64,000 bases of DNA from a virus: positions 30,831 through 94,830 of the IMG/VR virus record IMGVR_UViG_3300005529_000003; one strand, given 5' to 3'. The notes beneath the pieces were generated by a model. That model was not told the origin of the DNA. It ran no database searches and worked only from the letters and a program-made list of their open reading frames with translations. A program made the position numbers and the translations under genes. Each line of letters begins with the position of its first letter. Position 1 is the stretch's first letter. This document shows, piece after piece, positions 14,623 through 22,188 of this stretch.

Positions 14623-15870
14623 ATGACACACCACAAGAAGAAAAAGAAGCGTCGTGGAAGGGGCGAAGGATCGATCTACAAGAGGGGCGACGGCCGGTGG
14701 GTCGCGATACTCGCTTCAGGGGAGGTTGACATTACAACGGGGAGGAAGAAGCGGAAGTACATCTACGCTGAGTCGAAGACAGAGGTCCTTCATCTTCTGG
14801 AAGATCACAAGGCGAAGTTAAAGGCGAAGCGTGTCGAGTCTCATGATAAGCGACTCCTTTGTGATTACCTCGACTCCTGGTTGGAGACGAAGAAACTTTC
14901 TGTAGAGAAACGGACACAGGAGTCGTACGAGTCGCATGTCCGCGTCCACATCAAGCCGAATCTCGGATCGATCAAGCTGCAAGATCTGACTTCGCAGAAC
15001 GTTCAGGACTTCTACTCAAAGCTCGTCAAGGATGGTGTCTCCTCGACGCAGGCGCGCAAGGTCGGGACGACACTTGGAGTCGCCCTGGCGGACGCGGTGA
15101 GGGCCCGACATCTGCTAGTCAATCCCTCTGTCGGCATTCGCAAGCCCAAGAAGGTCTTCAAGGAGAGTGAAGTATGGGACGAGGAGCAGTTGCGTTCTTT
15201 TCTCGCCGCCGCAAAACAAGACGAACGGCACTGGCCTTTCTACTTGACGATGCTCGACAGTGGACTACGCCCCGGTGAGCTTTGGGCATTGCGTTGGTCC
15301 GACGTGAACCTCGAGTTGGGAATACTGACGATCCGCAGGGCGATTGAAGGCGGATTAGGACCAGTCGGCGTCAAGGCTCCCAAGACGTCAAAAGGTCGGC
15401 GAAATGTCGTTCTATCTCCGCCGACAGTTGCAGTCCTTCGTGAACTGAGAGAGAAACGGCTGTTAGCAGGCGCGAAGGAAACGGACCTCATCTTCTGCAA
15501 CATCCGCGGCGGCTTCATGAGGTTCTCGAACTTCTATCGCGATTCATACAACCCCCTTCTGGAACGAGCGAACCTTCCTCACAAGCCGCTCTACACCCTC
15601 CGACACACATCCGCCACGCTCTTGCTCCTCCTGGGAGAGCCAGCGAAAATTGTCTCAGAGCGCCTTGGGCACTCGACAACGAGGCTCACACTTGATACTT
15701 ATAGTCATGTCCTCCCGTCCATGCAAAAGACGACAGCGGACAGGCTTGGCGGCCTGCTCGAGGGACTCATGGCGAAGAAAGATTTGAAACCTTCAGAGGC
15801 CGACGGGGTTAATACTCGGGTTGTAGATGGCGGTCCCGGAGGCTGCAACTCAGCAGATGGACAAACGTAA
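14623..15870 (+). CDS. int: tyrosine-family integrase
   Basis: 415 residues. A very basic N-terminus carries an arm-binding domain (GEGSIYKRGDGRWVA...Y). A SAM-like core-binding domain spans ~78-175, and the catalytic domain 185-375 holds R216 (SGLRPGEL), K257, R327 (TLRHTS), H350 (LGHSTTRL) and the nucleophile Y360 (DTYSHV). The usual box II His before L-R is Tyr324. The enzyme recombines attP and attB. GAGGAG lies 8 bases before the ATG, and attP follows 50 bases after the stop. Confidence 0.95.
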   Translation: MTHHKKKKKRRGRGEGSIYKRGDGRWVAILASGEVDITTGRKKRKYIYAESKTEVLHLLEDHKAKLKAKRVESHDKRLLCDYLDSWLETKKLSVEKRTQESYESHVRVHIKPNLGSIKLQDLTSQNVQDFYSKLVKDGVSSTQARKVGTTLGVALADAVRARHLLVNPSVGIRKPKKVFKESEVWDEEQLRSFLAAAKQDERHWPFYLTMLDSGLRPGELWALRWSDVNLELGILTIRRAIEGGLGPVGVKAPKTSKGRRNVVLSPPTVAVLRELREKRLLAGAKETDLIFCNIRGGFMRFSNFYRDSYNPLLERANLPHKPLYTLRHTSATLLLLLGEPAKIVSERLGHSTTRLTLDTYSHVLPSMQKTTADRLGGLLEGLMAKKDLKPSEADGVNTRVVDGGPGGCNSADGQT

Positions 15871-15918
15871 AGGACGACCAAGTCATGATGGCGCAAGGAC
15901 TTACAGGCGCAGAAGGCG

Positions 15919-15952
15919 TAGCTCAGCTGGTAGAGCAACGGACTTTTAATCC
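15919..15952 (+). other. attP core: 5' half of tRNA-Lys(TTT)
   Basis: The run TAGCTCAGCTGGTAGAGCA then ACGGACTTTTAATCC is positions 8-41 of a bacterial tRNA-Lys, from the D-arm through the anticodon loop (TTT at 15945-15947). Homology breaks inside the 3' anticodon stem (CA instead of GT), and no T-arm or 3' end follows. Placed 50 bases after int and flanked by phage genes on both sides, it is almost certainly the phage attachment site. The first seven bases before it, GAAGGCG, may or may not belong. Confidence 0.85.
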
Positions 15953-16106
15953 CACCAACAACTCCCGCACTGACGACCTCCGATCGTCGCAAACCCTTCC
16001 GTTTTCCCTCATTTACAGCGATTTTGCTGGCATTTTCGATAGCGGCGGCTGCCACGATAAACGCCCCCTGTCCGACTTACAGGCTGTCAGTAAGCGGTCA
16101 ACGCCA

Positions 16107-16130
16107 GAGACGCGGTATCGCGTCTCTTTT
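16107..16130 (+). terminator. rho-independent terminator
   Basis: Perfect stem GAGACGCG-gtat-CGCGTCTC followed by TTTT on the plus strand, about 240 bases downstream of int and beyond attP. In the integrated state it would be separated from int. Confidence 0.8.
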
Positions 16131-16359
16131 GGTGTCCATTCGTCATTTTGGTTGATTCTTTGGATCACCCCACGGATCGCCTCTTGACAACGGCGGCGTG
16201 AGGGCGGATCATCAAGGAGTACAAGTGAGAAGTGTACTTGCGATCAGTAGACGGAAATGGATGGGATCTCCATCAGGCTCGTGTTCTCGCCGCAGAGCGT
16301 ATTCCTCGACGTAGAGGAAACCTCGTCTTGCGGTTTTTTCTCCAGCCAGGAGAAGTACG

Positions 16360-16647
16360 ATGACGGTCGGAACGGTCGCAGTGATGGCGACGAGCGGTTC
16401 TCGCAACGCAGGGATGGTGACGACATCTCAACCGACACCCCCCTCACAAGGAGAGCGAGGAGACAAGCTCTACCTGCTCAAGGAGGTATGCCGTATTTTG
16501 CGGGTATCGCGGGCGACTCTCTACCGCCTCATGAACTCTGGGGCTCTCCACTACTCGAAGGTCGGTGGGCAGCGGCGAATCTCGCGACGGCAGCTCGACG
16601 AGTGCATCGACAGGCACGACACGTCGAGGCACGATACCGCGGCATGA
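16360..16647 (+). CDS. excisionase-like MerR/HTH_17 DNA-binding protein
   Basis: 95 residues. After a flexible Ser/Thr N-terminus, residues ~37-88 form a winged helix of the HTH_17 type: LYLLKEVCRILRVSRATLYR, then a wing with KVGGQRRISRRQLDECI. Small proteins of this type next to int commonly act as recombination directionality factors, but a regulatory role is also possible. AGGAG lies 9 bases before the ATG. A rightward terminator follows. Confidence 0.75.
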   Translation: MTVGTVAVMATSGSRNAGMVTTSQPTPPSQGERGDKLYLLKEVCRILRVSRATLYRLMNSGALHYSKVGGQRRISRRQLDECIDRHDTSRHDTAA

Positions 16648-16668
16648 TGCCGGTTCTGTAAACGATAG

Positions 16669-16710
16669 GAGCGGGTCTGACAGGGAGTTCAGGCCCGCTC
16701 TTTCTATTTT
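16669..16710 (+). terminator. rho-independent terminator
   Basis: Stem GAGCGGGTCTGA / TCAGGCCCGCTC followed by TTTCTATTTT. It closes the rightward excisionase transcript and abuts the stop codon of the converging gene at 16710. Confidence 0.85.
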
Positions 16711-17306
16711 CAGTCGAGATTCCACTTCGCTTTTCGGAGGTGGAGGGTGAATATATGCCCTGTTGTCTTGTAGTCGTATTCTATTCGGTGCAAGACGGCC
16801 TGGAAAGACAGCTCGTGTCCTGGTTTTAATTTCTTTGCCTTTTCGCGGTCTTCTTTTGTCTTGAGCGGAATGATCGCCGGACTCAGGGGGCGGACGTCGG
16901 CATCTTCCTGACTGATCAAGAAGATGAATTTATACAACTCGCGAGGGTGTCGGCGGTTGTCAGGTCTTGCGTCTCTGACGTCGTGCTGCCGGGCGTGGAA
17001 CACGATGCAAGGTCCGAGAGGGGGTGCGTCCTGGATGTCGATCGCCGGTAGTTTCCAGGAGATTTCCTTTACGTTTTGCGAACTCAATACCTTCTTCAAC
17101 ATTAGGATTTGATCGTTCAGGGCTATCTCGTTCCTCTTATTGTCGAATCGCTGAACGATGTCGGTCTTTTCAATCACCCACTGTTTCGTATTTTGTAGCG
17201 ACTTGGCATCAAATTCAGCCTCCTTCGCTTTCGGCGGGGCTTTCTGAAGAAAGAAGACCAGAGCCAGGCACACGAAGAGGGGTAGTCGGGGTTCGCTGAT
17301 GAGCAT
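16710..17306 (-). CDS. exported or membrane-anchored protein near int (198 aa)
   Basis: The start chosen is the ATG at 17306 (GGAG 7 bases upstream). Residues 6-20 are a hydrophobic export or anchor segment (LPLFVCLALVFFLQ). The rest is soluble, with a helical 35-85 region and beta-rich C-terminus (HELSFQAVLHRIEYDYKTTG). The position beside the lysogeny genes, on the opposite strand to the virion operon, is typical of genes expressed from a prophage, for example for superinfection exclusion. The function is not recognisable. Confidence 0.6.
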   Translation of the reverse strand: MLISEPRLPLFVCLALVFFLQKAPPKAKEAEFDAKSLQNTKQWVIEKTDIVQRFDNKRNEIALNDQILMLKKVLSSQNVKEISWKLPAIDIQDAPPLGPCIVFHARQHDVRDARPDNRRHPRELYKFIFLISQEDADVRPLSPAIIPLKTKEDREKAKKLKPGHELSFQAVLHRIEYDYKTTGHIFTLHLRKAKWNLD

Positions 17307-17369
17307 GTCGGATCTCCGTTGAGGGCGACCCAACGACTCTATCAGCGCGCTGTTTTGTCTGTCAAGCGT

Positions 17370-19970
17370 TTACCCGCCGATGTCCGACCCCTTCGGCGGT
17401 TTCGGCAGCGACTTCAGGTCGGGGAGTTCCTCCGGGAACCAGGGGTGGGTTTCGCCGACTTCCTCACGCAGGAACTGGGACGTCGATTGGCCCTGCTCGG
17501 TAAATCCAGGTTCGAGACGGGCTTCGCGGGACTCCTTCGCCGCCTCGCCGGCCCAGATCCTCGCCCGCTCCTCGATGGGTAGGTCTGAGTCCAGATAAGT
17601 TCCTTGCGAGGATTCTCTTTCGACCTCGAAGGCGATGTCCGCTGCCTCCTGTGCCGACATCCTCCGATCTCTCCTGCCAATTCTTTCTCCCCTAGCCTCT
17701 TCTCCTTCCTCGAACGACTCGAGGGCAGAACCCTCGTCCGCTGCGTTTTCTCCTTTACTCCGCCCTTTCGAGATCGTGTTTGTTTTTTCGAATTCGAAGC
17801 TGTCGAGCTTCGCATCGAGTTCCTCGATCAATTGGTTGCCGAGTTGCTGAGAGAGGGGAAGCTCATAATCCTGGATGTCGAACTCCTCTATCTCGTCGTC
17901 GAGGTAACGAATGAGGAGGCGGTGGATGTCTTCCCGCAGGAGGTCAGCTTCGTCCTTGATCGTCTCCAGATCGTGTGCTGCGACTCGGTCGGCCGTGATC
18001 TTCTCCAAACGGCGGCTGAGGTCTTCGTAAGCCCTCCACGGTCCCTGCCTCATCTCGTCCTGTTCCTTGAAGTGGGCTCGCCACCAGCCAGGAGATCCTG
18101 GTGTTTGACCTTCCTTAGCGGACCACTCCTTTTGCCCCATCGACCACCAGTCCTCGTTCCCCATCGACGGACGCCATTCAGGGTCGGTCCTAGCGTTCAA
18201 CGAATGCAGGCGGGCGAGTCGTTTCTGGAAGAGGGCCTTGGAGACTTTCTGGTCTGCGTGGTCTTTCCCCTGGTTCGACAGAATGTCTTGCTGCTTCTCA
18301 AGGAAGTTTTCGTCACGGTTGTCGTCAATGAATTCGATGAACTGGACGGACTCGAGGAGTTTCTGCTGACCTTCTGGCGACATCGACATGATTTGCTGGA
18401 CGGTCCACCGCTTCTTCATCGCCTCATGGTGTCGTGATTCTTCCTCTTCTTCCTTGATTTCCCTTTTATCGCGGTATTGCTCCGCGAAAGCCGCTGGCGA
18501 TTCCCGTTCCTTCTCCACGACTTGCTCGGCGAACTCGGGCGTACCCACCTTGACGATCTCACCCTTCGAGCCGAGGGCGACAGGCCCTTCTCCTCGTCTG
18601 CGATAGTCGTCTTCCGTCAACCTCTGCACCGTTGATGGGTGAGAGAGACTTTGGTATTCGCGATCGAATTCCGCTTCTCGTCGCCTTCCTGTCCCCGTCT
18701 TCAAGTATTCGTTGGCGTACTTGACCATGAACGAGTCGGGCTCGAAGGAGTCGTACTCGAACTCTGAGGGGGCTTTCGGCGTCGTCGCAGCCGCCTTGTT
18801 GATCGTGTGGATCTGGTCGCGGTAAACCTTGCGGATCTTTCCCTCGTCGGTGTAGACGAAGAACTCGTAAGGCTTCGTGTCCTTCGCCTTCTTGTACACA
18901 ACGAACCCGTGCATGACGACGTTCTTGCCTGTCTGTTCGTCCTTATCCTTGAGGACGATCTGGGCCTCGAGGGTGTTTTCCTCCTTCCGCTCCATGTGCC
19001 CGCGTTTAGCTAGCCAGATGATGTAGCCGGTCGGACACTCCTCGATCCGCTTGCCGAAGAACTTCCCCTTCGTCATGACGTAAACATCGCCAGGTGGTTT
19101 CCGGTAGGAGACGACCAGGGCGTACTCGAGTTGGGCCGAGAGCGTAAGGGCTTCGCCAGCGAGAGGGGCCTGGACTCGCTCTCTCCGCCCGATAGCCGCT
19201 TTCAGCTCCTGTGCCGCTTTTCCCAGGCGATCGAGGTTGTTGGCGTACCAGTTCAGGTCGCGTTCCTGTTCTCCCGCCTTGATGTCTCCCTTGTGAATTC
19301 CTTTCTTGAGTCTCGTGTAGGCGTCGATGACGTCCTGGTGGATCTCCGCCTGTGACTTCAGGGCTTCCGAAAGACCCTTCTCCTCGGCTTCCTTGATGAT
19401 TTCCTTGAGTCTGCCCGCGATGCCTGCACTCTCGGCATTCGTCCGGAAGCTAAAGCCAGTGGCGTATCCGCTGTCTTCCAGTGTGTCCACGAGTTTGAGC
19501 CGCTTCTCAACTTCCCTTACATCCTCCTTCGAGTCCACAAAGAGAACGGCATTCCCAGGAAGTCGTTTGACCGTCGTCAGGAGGAACCAGTAACGGTCCA
19601 CAACTTTTGCCAACTCCTTTTCTGCCGTCTGTTTCGCATTGATCTTGGCCTTCTCTGCCTGAAAACGAAGCTTCTCGACTGCGGCGATGTACTCATCTCT
19701 GGCCCGCTGCACCTTCATTTCCTTCGACTTATCGTTCGGGCTATTTCTGCTGATCTGAGCGAATTTCTCATAAGCTTTCCGTTCCCTGACCTTCAACTCG
19801 CCTTCAATGAATTCGACTTCCTTCTTCAGCTCCTTCTCCACTTTCCTGTTAAGGATTTCTGGAGCCAACTCGGACGGCGTCTTCTTGTTTAGTAACGGGT
19901 GAACGCTCGTAACGAGGACGTGGTTCCTGTTCTTTGCGTCGTATTTATCACGACCAACTTCAATTTTCAT
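17370..19970 (-). CDS. large charged protein of unknown function (866 aa)
   Basis: It lies between the lysogeny module and the portal gene, on the opposite strand, where a terminase gene would be expected. Residues ~40-130 form long Lys/Glu-rich helices. About 130-420 look globular and mixed (YWFLLTTVKRLPGNAVLFVD; LEYALVVSYRKPPGDVYVMT). The rest alternates acidic and basic disordered stretches and ends Pro-rich. I see no Walker motif and no nuclease triad, so it is not a terminase. It could be a lysogenic or defence-related gene, or a virion-associated protein. Confidence 0.65.
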   Translation of the reverse strand: MKIEVGRDKYDAKNRNHVLVTSVHPLLNKKTPSELAPEILNRKVEKELKKEVEFIEGELKVRERKAYEKFAQISRNSPNDKSKEMKVQRARDEYIAAVEKLRFQAEKAKINAKQTAEKELAKVVDRYWFLLTTVKRLPGNAVLFVDSKEDVREVEKRLKLVDTLEDSGYATGFSFRTNAESAGIAGRLKEIIKEAEEKGLSEALKSQAEIHQDVIDAYTRLKKGIHKGDIKAGEQERDLNWYANNLDRLGKAAQELKAAIGRRERVQAPLAGEALTLSAQLEYALVVSYRKPPGDVYVMTKGKFFGKRIEECPTGYIIWLAKRGHMERKEENTLEAQIVLKDKDEQTGKNVVMHGFVVYKKAKDTKPYEFFVYTDEGKIRKVYRDQIHTINKAAATTPKAPSEFEYDSFEPDSFMVKYANEYLKTGTGRRREAEFDREYQSLSHPSTVQRLTEDDYRRRGEGPVALGSKGEIVKVGTPEFAEQVVEKERESPAAFAEQYRDKREIKEEEEESRHHEAMKKRWTVQQIMSMSPEGQQKLLESVQFIEFIDDNRDENFLEKQQDILSNQGKDHADQKVSKALFQKRLARLHSLNARTDPEWRPSMGNEDWWSMGQKEWSAKEGQTPGSPGWWRAHFKEQDEMRQGPWRAYEDLSRRLEKITADRVAAHDLETIKDEADLLREDIHRLLIRYLDDEIEEFDIQDYELPLSQQLGNQLIEELDAKLDSFEFEKTNTISKGRSKGENAADEGSALESFEEGEEARGERIGRRDRRMSAQEAADIAFEVERESSQGTYLDSDLPIEERARIWAGEAAKESREARLEPGFTEQGQSTSQFLREEVGETHPWFPEELPDLKSLPKPPKGSDIGG

Positions 19971-20087
19971 CGGGCTGCTGAGCAGAAGAAAGAAAGAGAG
20001 TTATCCTTCCTGGTGCGGAAGAAGTCCGCAACAAGAATCTTCTGTCAGCATCATCGCTCTAATTCACTCACTTCTTGATTTCACTTA

Positions 20088-20165
20088 ATGTTCGACACCC
20101 TCCTAGGTAAAATCAAGACGTTCTGGAAGTCCCTCTGGGCTGGTAGTTCGTCTCATCGCGAGGTG
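20088..20165 (+). pseudogene. orphaned original 5' end of the portal gene
   Basis: An ATG at 20088 opens a frame reading MFDTLLGKIKTFWKSLWAGS, then SSHREVASRL, and then runs into the antisense of the HNH gene. The 14 residues FWKSLWAGSSSHRE are repeated exactly at the start of the working portal gene 650 bases downstream, but with nine codons changed. It is the remnant of the portal start displaced when the HNH gene inserted. Confidence 0.8.
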
Positions 20166-20180
20166 GCGTCCCGTCTACGC

Positions 20181-20711
20181 CTAAGTAGGGAAGTTAAGCT
20201 TGGCGAATTCTCCGTATCTTTCAATAGCGGCAGAGTCGTACATTCTGGCTGCCTCTTCTTCGCTGTCCGAACTCCCTAGATATACAGTCTCGCTTTGGTC
20301 GTTTTTTATTTGAGCCCGCCACTTTGCGTACTGCTTATGCCAGCTAACCCCCTTGAACCGGCTGGTTTTACCAGGCTTGTTTTGGGGTGTCGAGTTCCTC
20401 CTGTTTTGTCTGTGAGTAGCTAGACGAAGATTTGAGCGAACGTTGTTCAGGCCGTTTTGGTCGATGTGGTCAACTTCCATCCCTCTAGGCGCATTCATGA
20501 TGAGTCGGTGCAGATAAACAGTTCTCCAGATCCCCTCGACTTTCACTTTTGCTGCGGCATATACGCCGTTTCTCTTTCTGTTCAAAAACCAGTGATAGTT
20601 CCTTACCAACTCGATATCTTCCGGACTAATCCAAGTTACGATTCCCTCACGCAGTTCAATTGAGTAACGAGCAGTTGTCGATTGCAGGGTATTTTCAGCT
20701 AGTTCAGACAT
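20181..20711 (-). CDS. HNH-AP2 homing endonuclease
   Basis: 176 residues from the ATG at 20711; an in-frame start at 20747 is possible but overlaps the portal start. Residues 60-105 hold the HNH core (VYLHRLIMN, MEVDHIDQNGLNNVRSNLRL). Residues 118-175 form an AP2 DNA-binding domain (FKGVSWHKQYAKWRAQI...YLGSSDSEEEAARMYD). These enzymes cut a specific allele and spread by repair. It is antisense to the virion operon and sits between the dead and working portal 5' ends. Its codons (AGA, TTA, AAT) are more AT-rich than those of its neighbours, a sign of transfer. Confidence 0.92.
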   Translation of the reverse strand: MSELAENTLQSTTARYSIELREGIVTWISPEDIELVRNYHWFLNRKRNGVYAAAKVKVEGIWRTVYLHRLIMNAPRGMEVDHIDQNGLNNVRSNLRLATHRQNRRNSTPQNKPGKTSRFKGVSWHKQYAKWRAQIKNDQSETVYLGSSDSEEEAARMYDSAAIERYGEFAKLNFPT

Positions 20712-20724
20712 TTTAAGATTGTAG

Positions 20725-22188
20725 TTGGTCGTGGGTCTAATCAACAAAGTTGTTCAATTTTGGAAGTCTTTATGGGCAGGCAGTTCTTCCCATAGAGAAA
20801 TGGCCTCGCTATTACAATATGGGGCTGGCCTCGGGACTTTCTCAGGAGCGTGGACGGACTCGCGCATCGAGCTGGTGCGGCACTTCCGCCACTGGGTCTA
20901 CATCGCCGTCGATCGCATCGCGACAAAAGTAGCCACGCAGGTTCCGAACGTCACGTTCGTTCGTGCGGACCTGGATTACATGGACGCGGCGAAGAAGCGT
21001 AGAAACGGCAAGGCGACTCTTTCTCCCTATCACCGCAGCAAGGCTCTCACTCCTCTCCGCAGTCATGAAGAACTCGAGCCGGCAAGAGAAGATCACCCGC
21101 TTGTCAGACTCCTCCACGACCCGAACGAACCCGACACCGCCTATGACCTGTGGTACGAGACGGTCCTGTTCTTGAAGCTCACCGGCTCTTCCTACTGGTG
21201 GATTCCGAAGAACAAGACGACGGGGTTGCCCGAGGCGATCTGGGTCATCCCCTCTCACTGGATCTGGCCTGTCGTCGGCAAGGATCGCACGATCGACGGC
21301 TACGAGGTCCGCCCGGTTGAGGGCAACTACCTCCGCAAGTTCCTCCCTTACGAGGACGTCCTCCACTTCAAGTTCAAATCACCGACTTCAAAGATCGACG
21401 GTTACTCCCCGCTCACCGCAGTCAACAACTGGGTGGACACGCAGGAGAGCGTTGATCGCTCCCGCTTCTTCTTTTTCCGCAACGGCACGTTCCCAACCGT
21501 CGCCATTGAATTCGCGGGCGACCTTCAGGATCTGACGAAGGAGAAACTCGATCAGATCGAGGCGAAGTTGATGAACCGCTCTCAAGGCGAAACAAAAAGC
21601 GGGAAACCACTTTTTGTTCCTCCGGGGATGAAGCTCAAGCCGCTGTGGATTACCGCTCCGGAAATGGGCTTCATCGAGAGCGCCGAGCAACTCCGCGACA
21701 ACATCCTGGCAGCGTTCGGCGTGCCGGCGTGTATCGCTCAGATCAACTCCGATATGACGTACGGGAGCGTGACGGCGGCTCAGGCCGGCTTCTTCACGAT
21801 GACCGTCAATCCTCTTCTTCGTTTTCTCGGCCAGGTGATTACTGAGAAGATGGCGTGGCTCTACGATCGCAAGCTCCGCGTGTGGTGGGAGGACATGACG
21901 CCCGACGATCCTGAGATGGTGGAAAAGCGTATCCAGACGGATCTTCTCGCCGCTGCCAGGACGCCCAACGAGATTCGCGGGCTTCGCGGATACGCCGCTT
22001 ACACGCACGGCGGTGACGATCCCATCGTCGCCCGTAACCTCGCCGTCCTGCCGATCGGTACGGGGCGAAAGCCTGAGTGGCAAATCGCTGATCCAGGGCT
22101 CGACAACGAACGCAACGCCCTTAAAGACCCCTCTTCTCCCACCGAAAAGCCGCTCGTCGAAAACGACGACACTGACGATAAAGAATAA
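20725..22188 (+). CDS. portal protein
   Basis: 487 residues from a TTG at 20725; the next in-frame possibilities are GTG 20731 and ATG 20803. HK97-type portal features: WVYIAVDRIATKVA, YWWIPKNKTTGLPEAIWVIP, DVLHFKFKSPTSKIDGYSPL, FFRNGTFPTVAIE, a long helix, GVPACIAQI and NPLLRFLGQVITEKMAW. The dodecamer forms the DNA gate of the head and binds terminase. The first ~30 codons are unusual (TTA, AGA, CAA, TAT), then base usage returns to that of the phage near 20825. The 5' end was therefore replaced together with the HNH gene. Confidence 0.95.
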   Translation: MVVGLINKVVQFWKSLWAGSSSHREMASLLQYGAGLGTFSGAWTDSRIELVRHFRHWVYIAVDRIATKVATQVPNVTFVRADLDYMDAAKKRRNGKATLSPYHRSKALTPLRSHEELEPAREDHPLVRLLHDPNEPDTAYDLWYETVLFLKLTGSSYWWIPKNKTTGLPEAIWVIPSHWIWPVVGKDRTIDGYEVRPVEGNYLRKFLPYEDVLHFKFKSPTSKIDGYSPLTAVNNWVDTQESVDRSRFFFFRNGTFPTVAIEFAGDLQDLTKEKLDQIEAKLMNRSQGETKSGKPLFVPPGMKLKPLWITAPEMGFIESAEQLRDNILAAFGVPACIAQINSDMTYGSVTAAQAGFFTMTVNPLLRFLGQVITEKMAWLYDRKLRVWWEDMTPDDPEMVEKRIQTDLLAAARTPNEIRGLRGYAAYTHGGDDPIVARNLAVLPIGTGRKPEWQIADPGLDNERNALKDPSSPTEKPLVENDDTDDKE

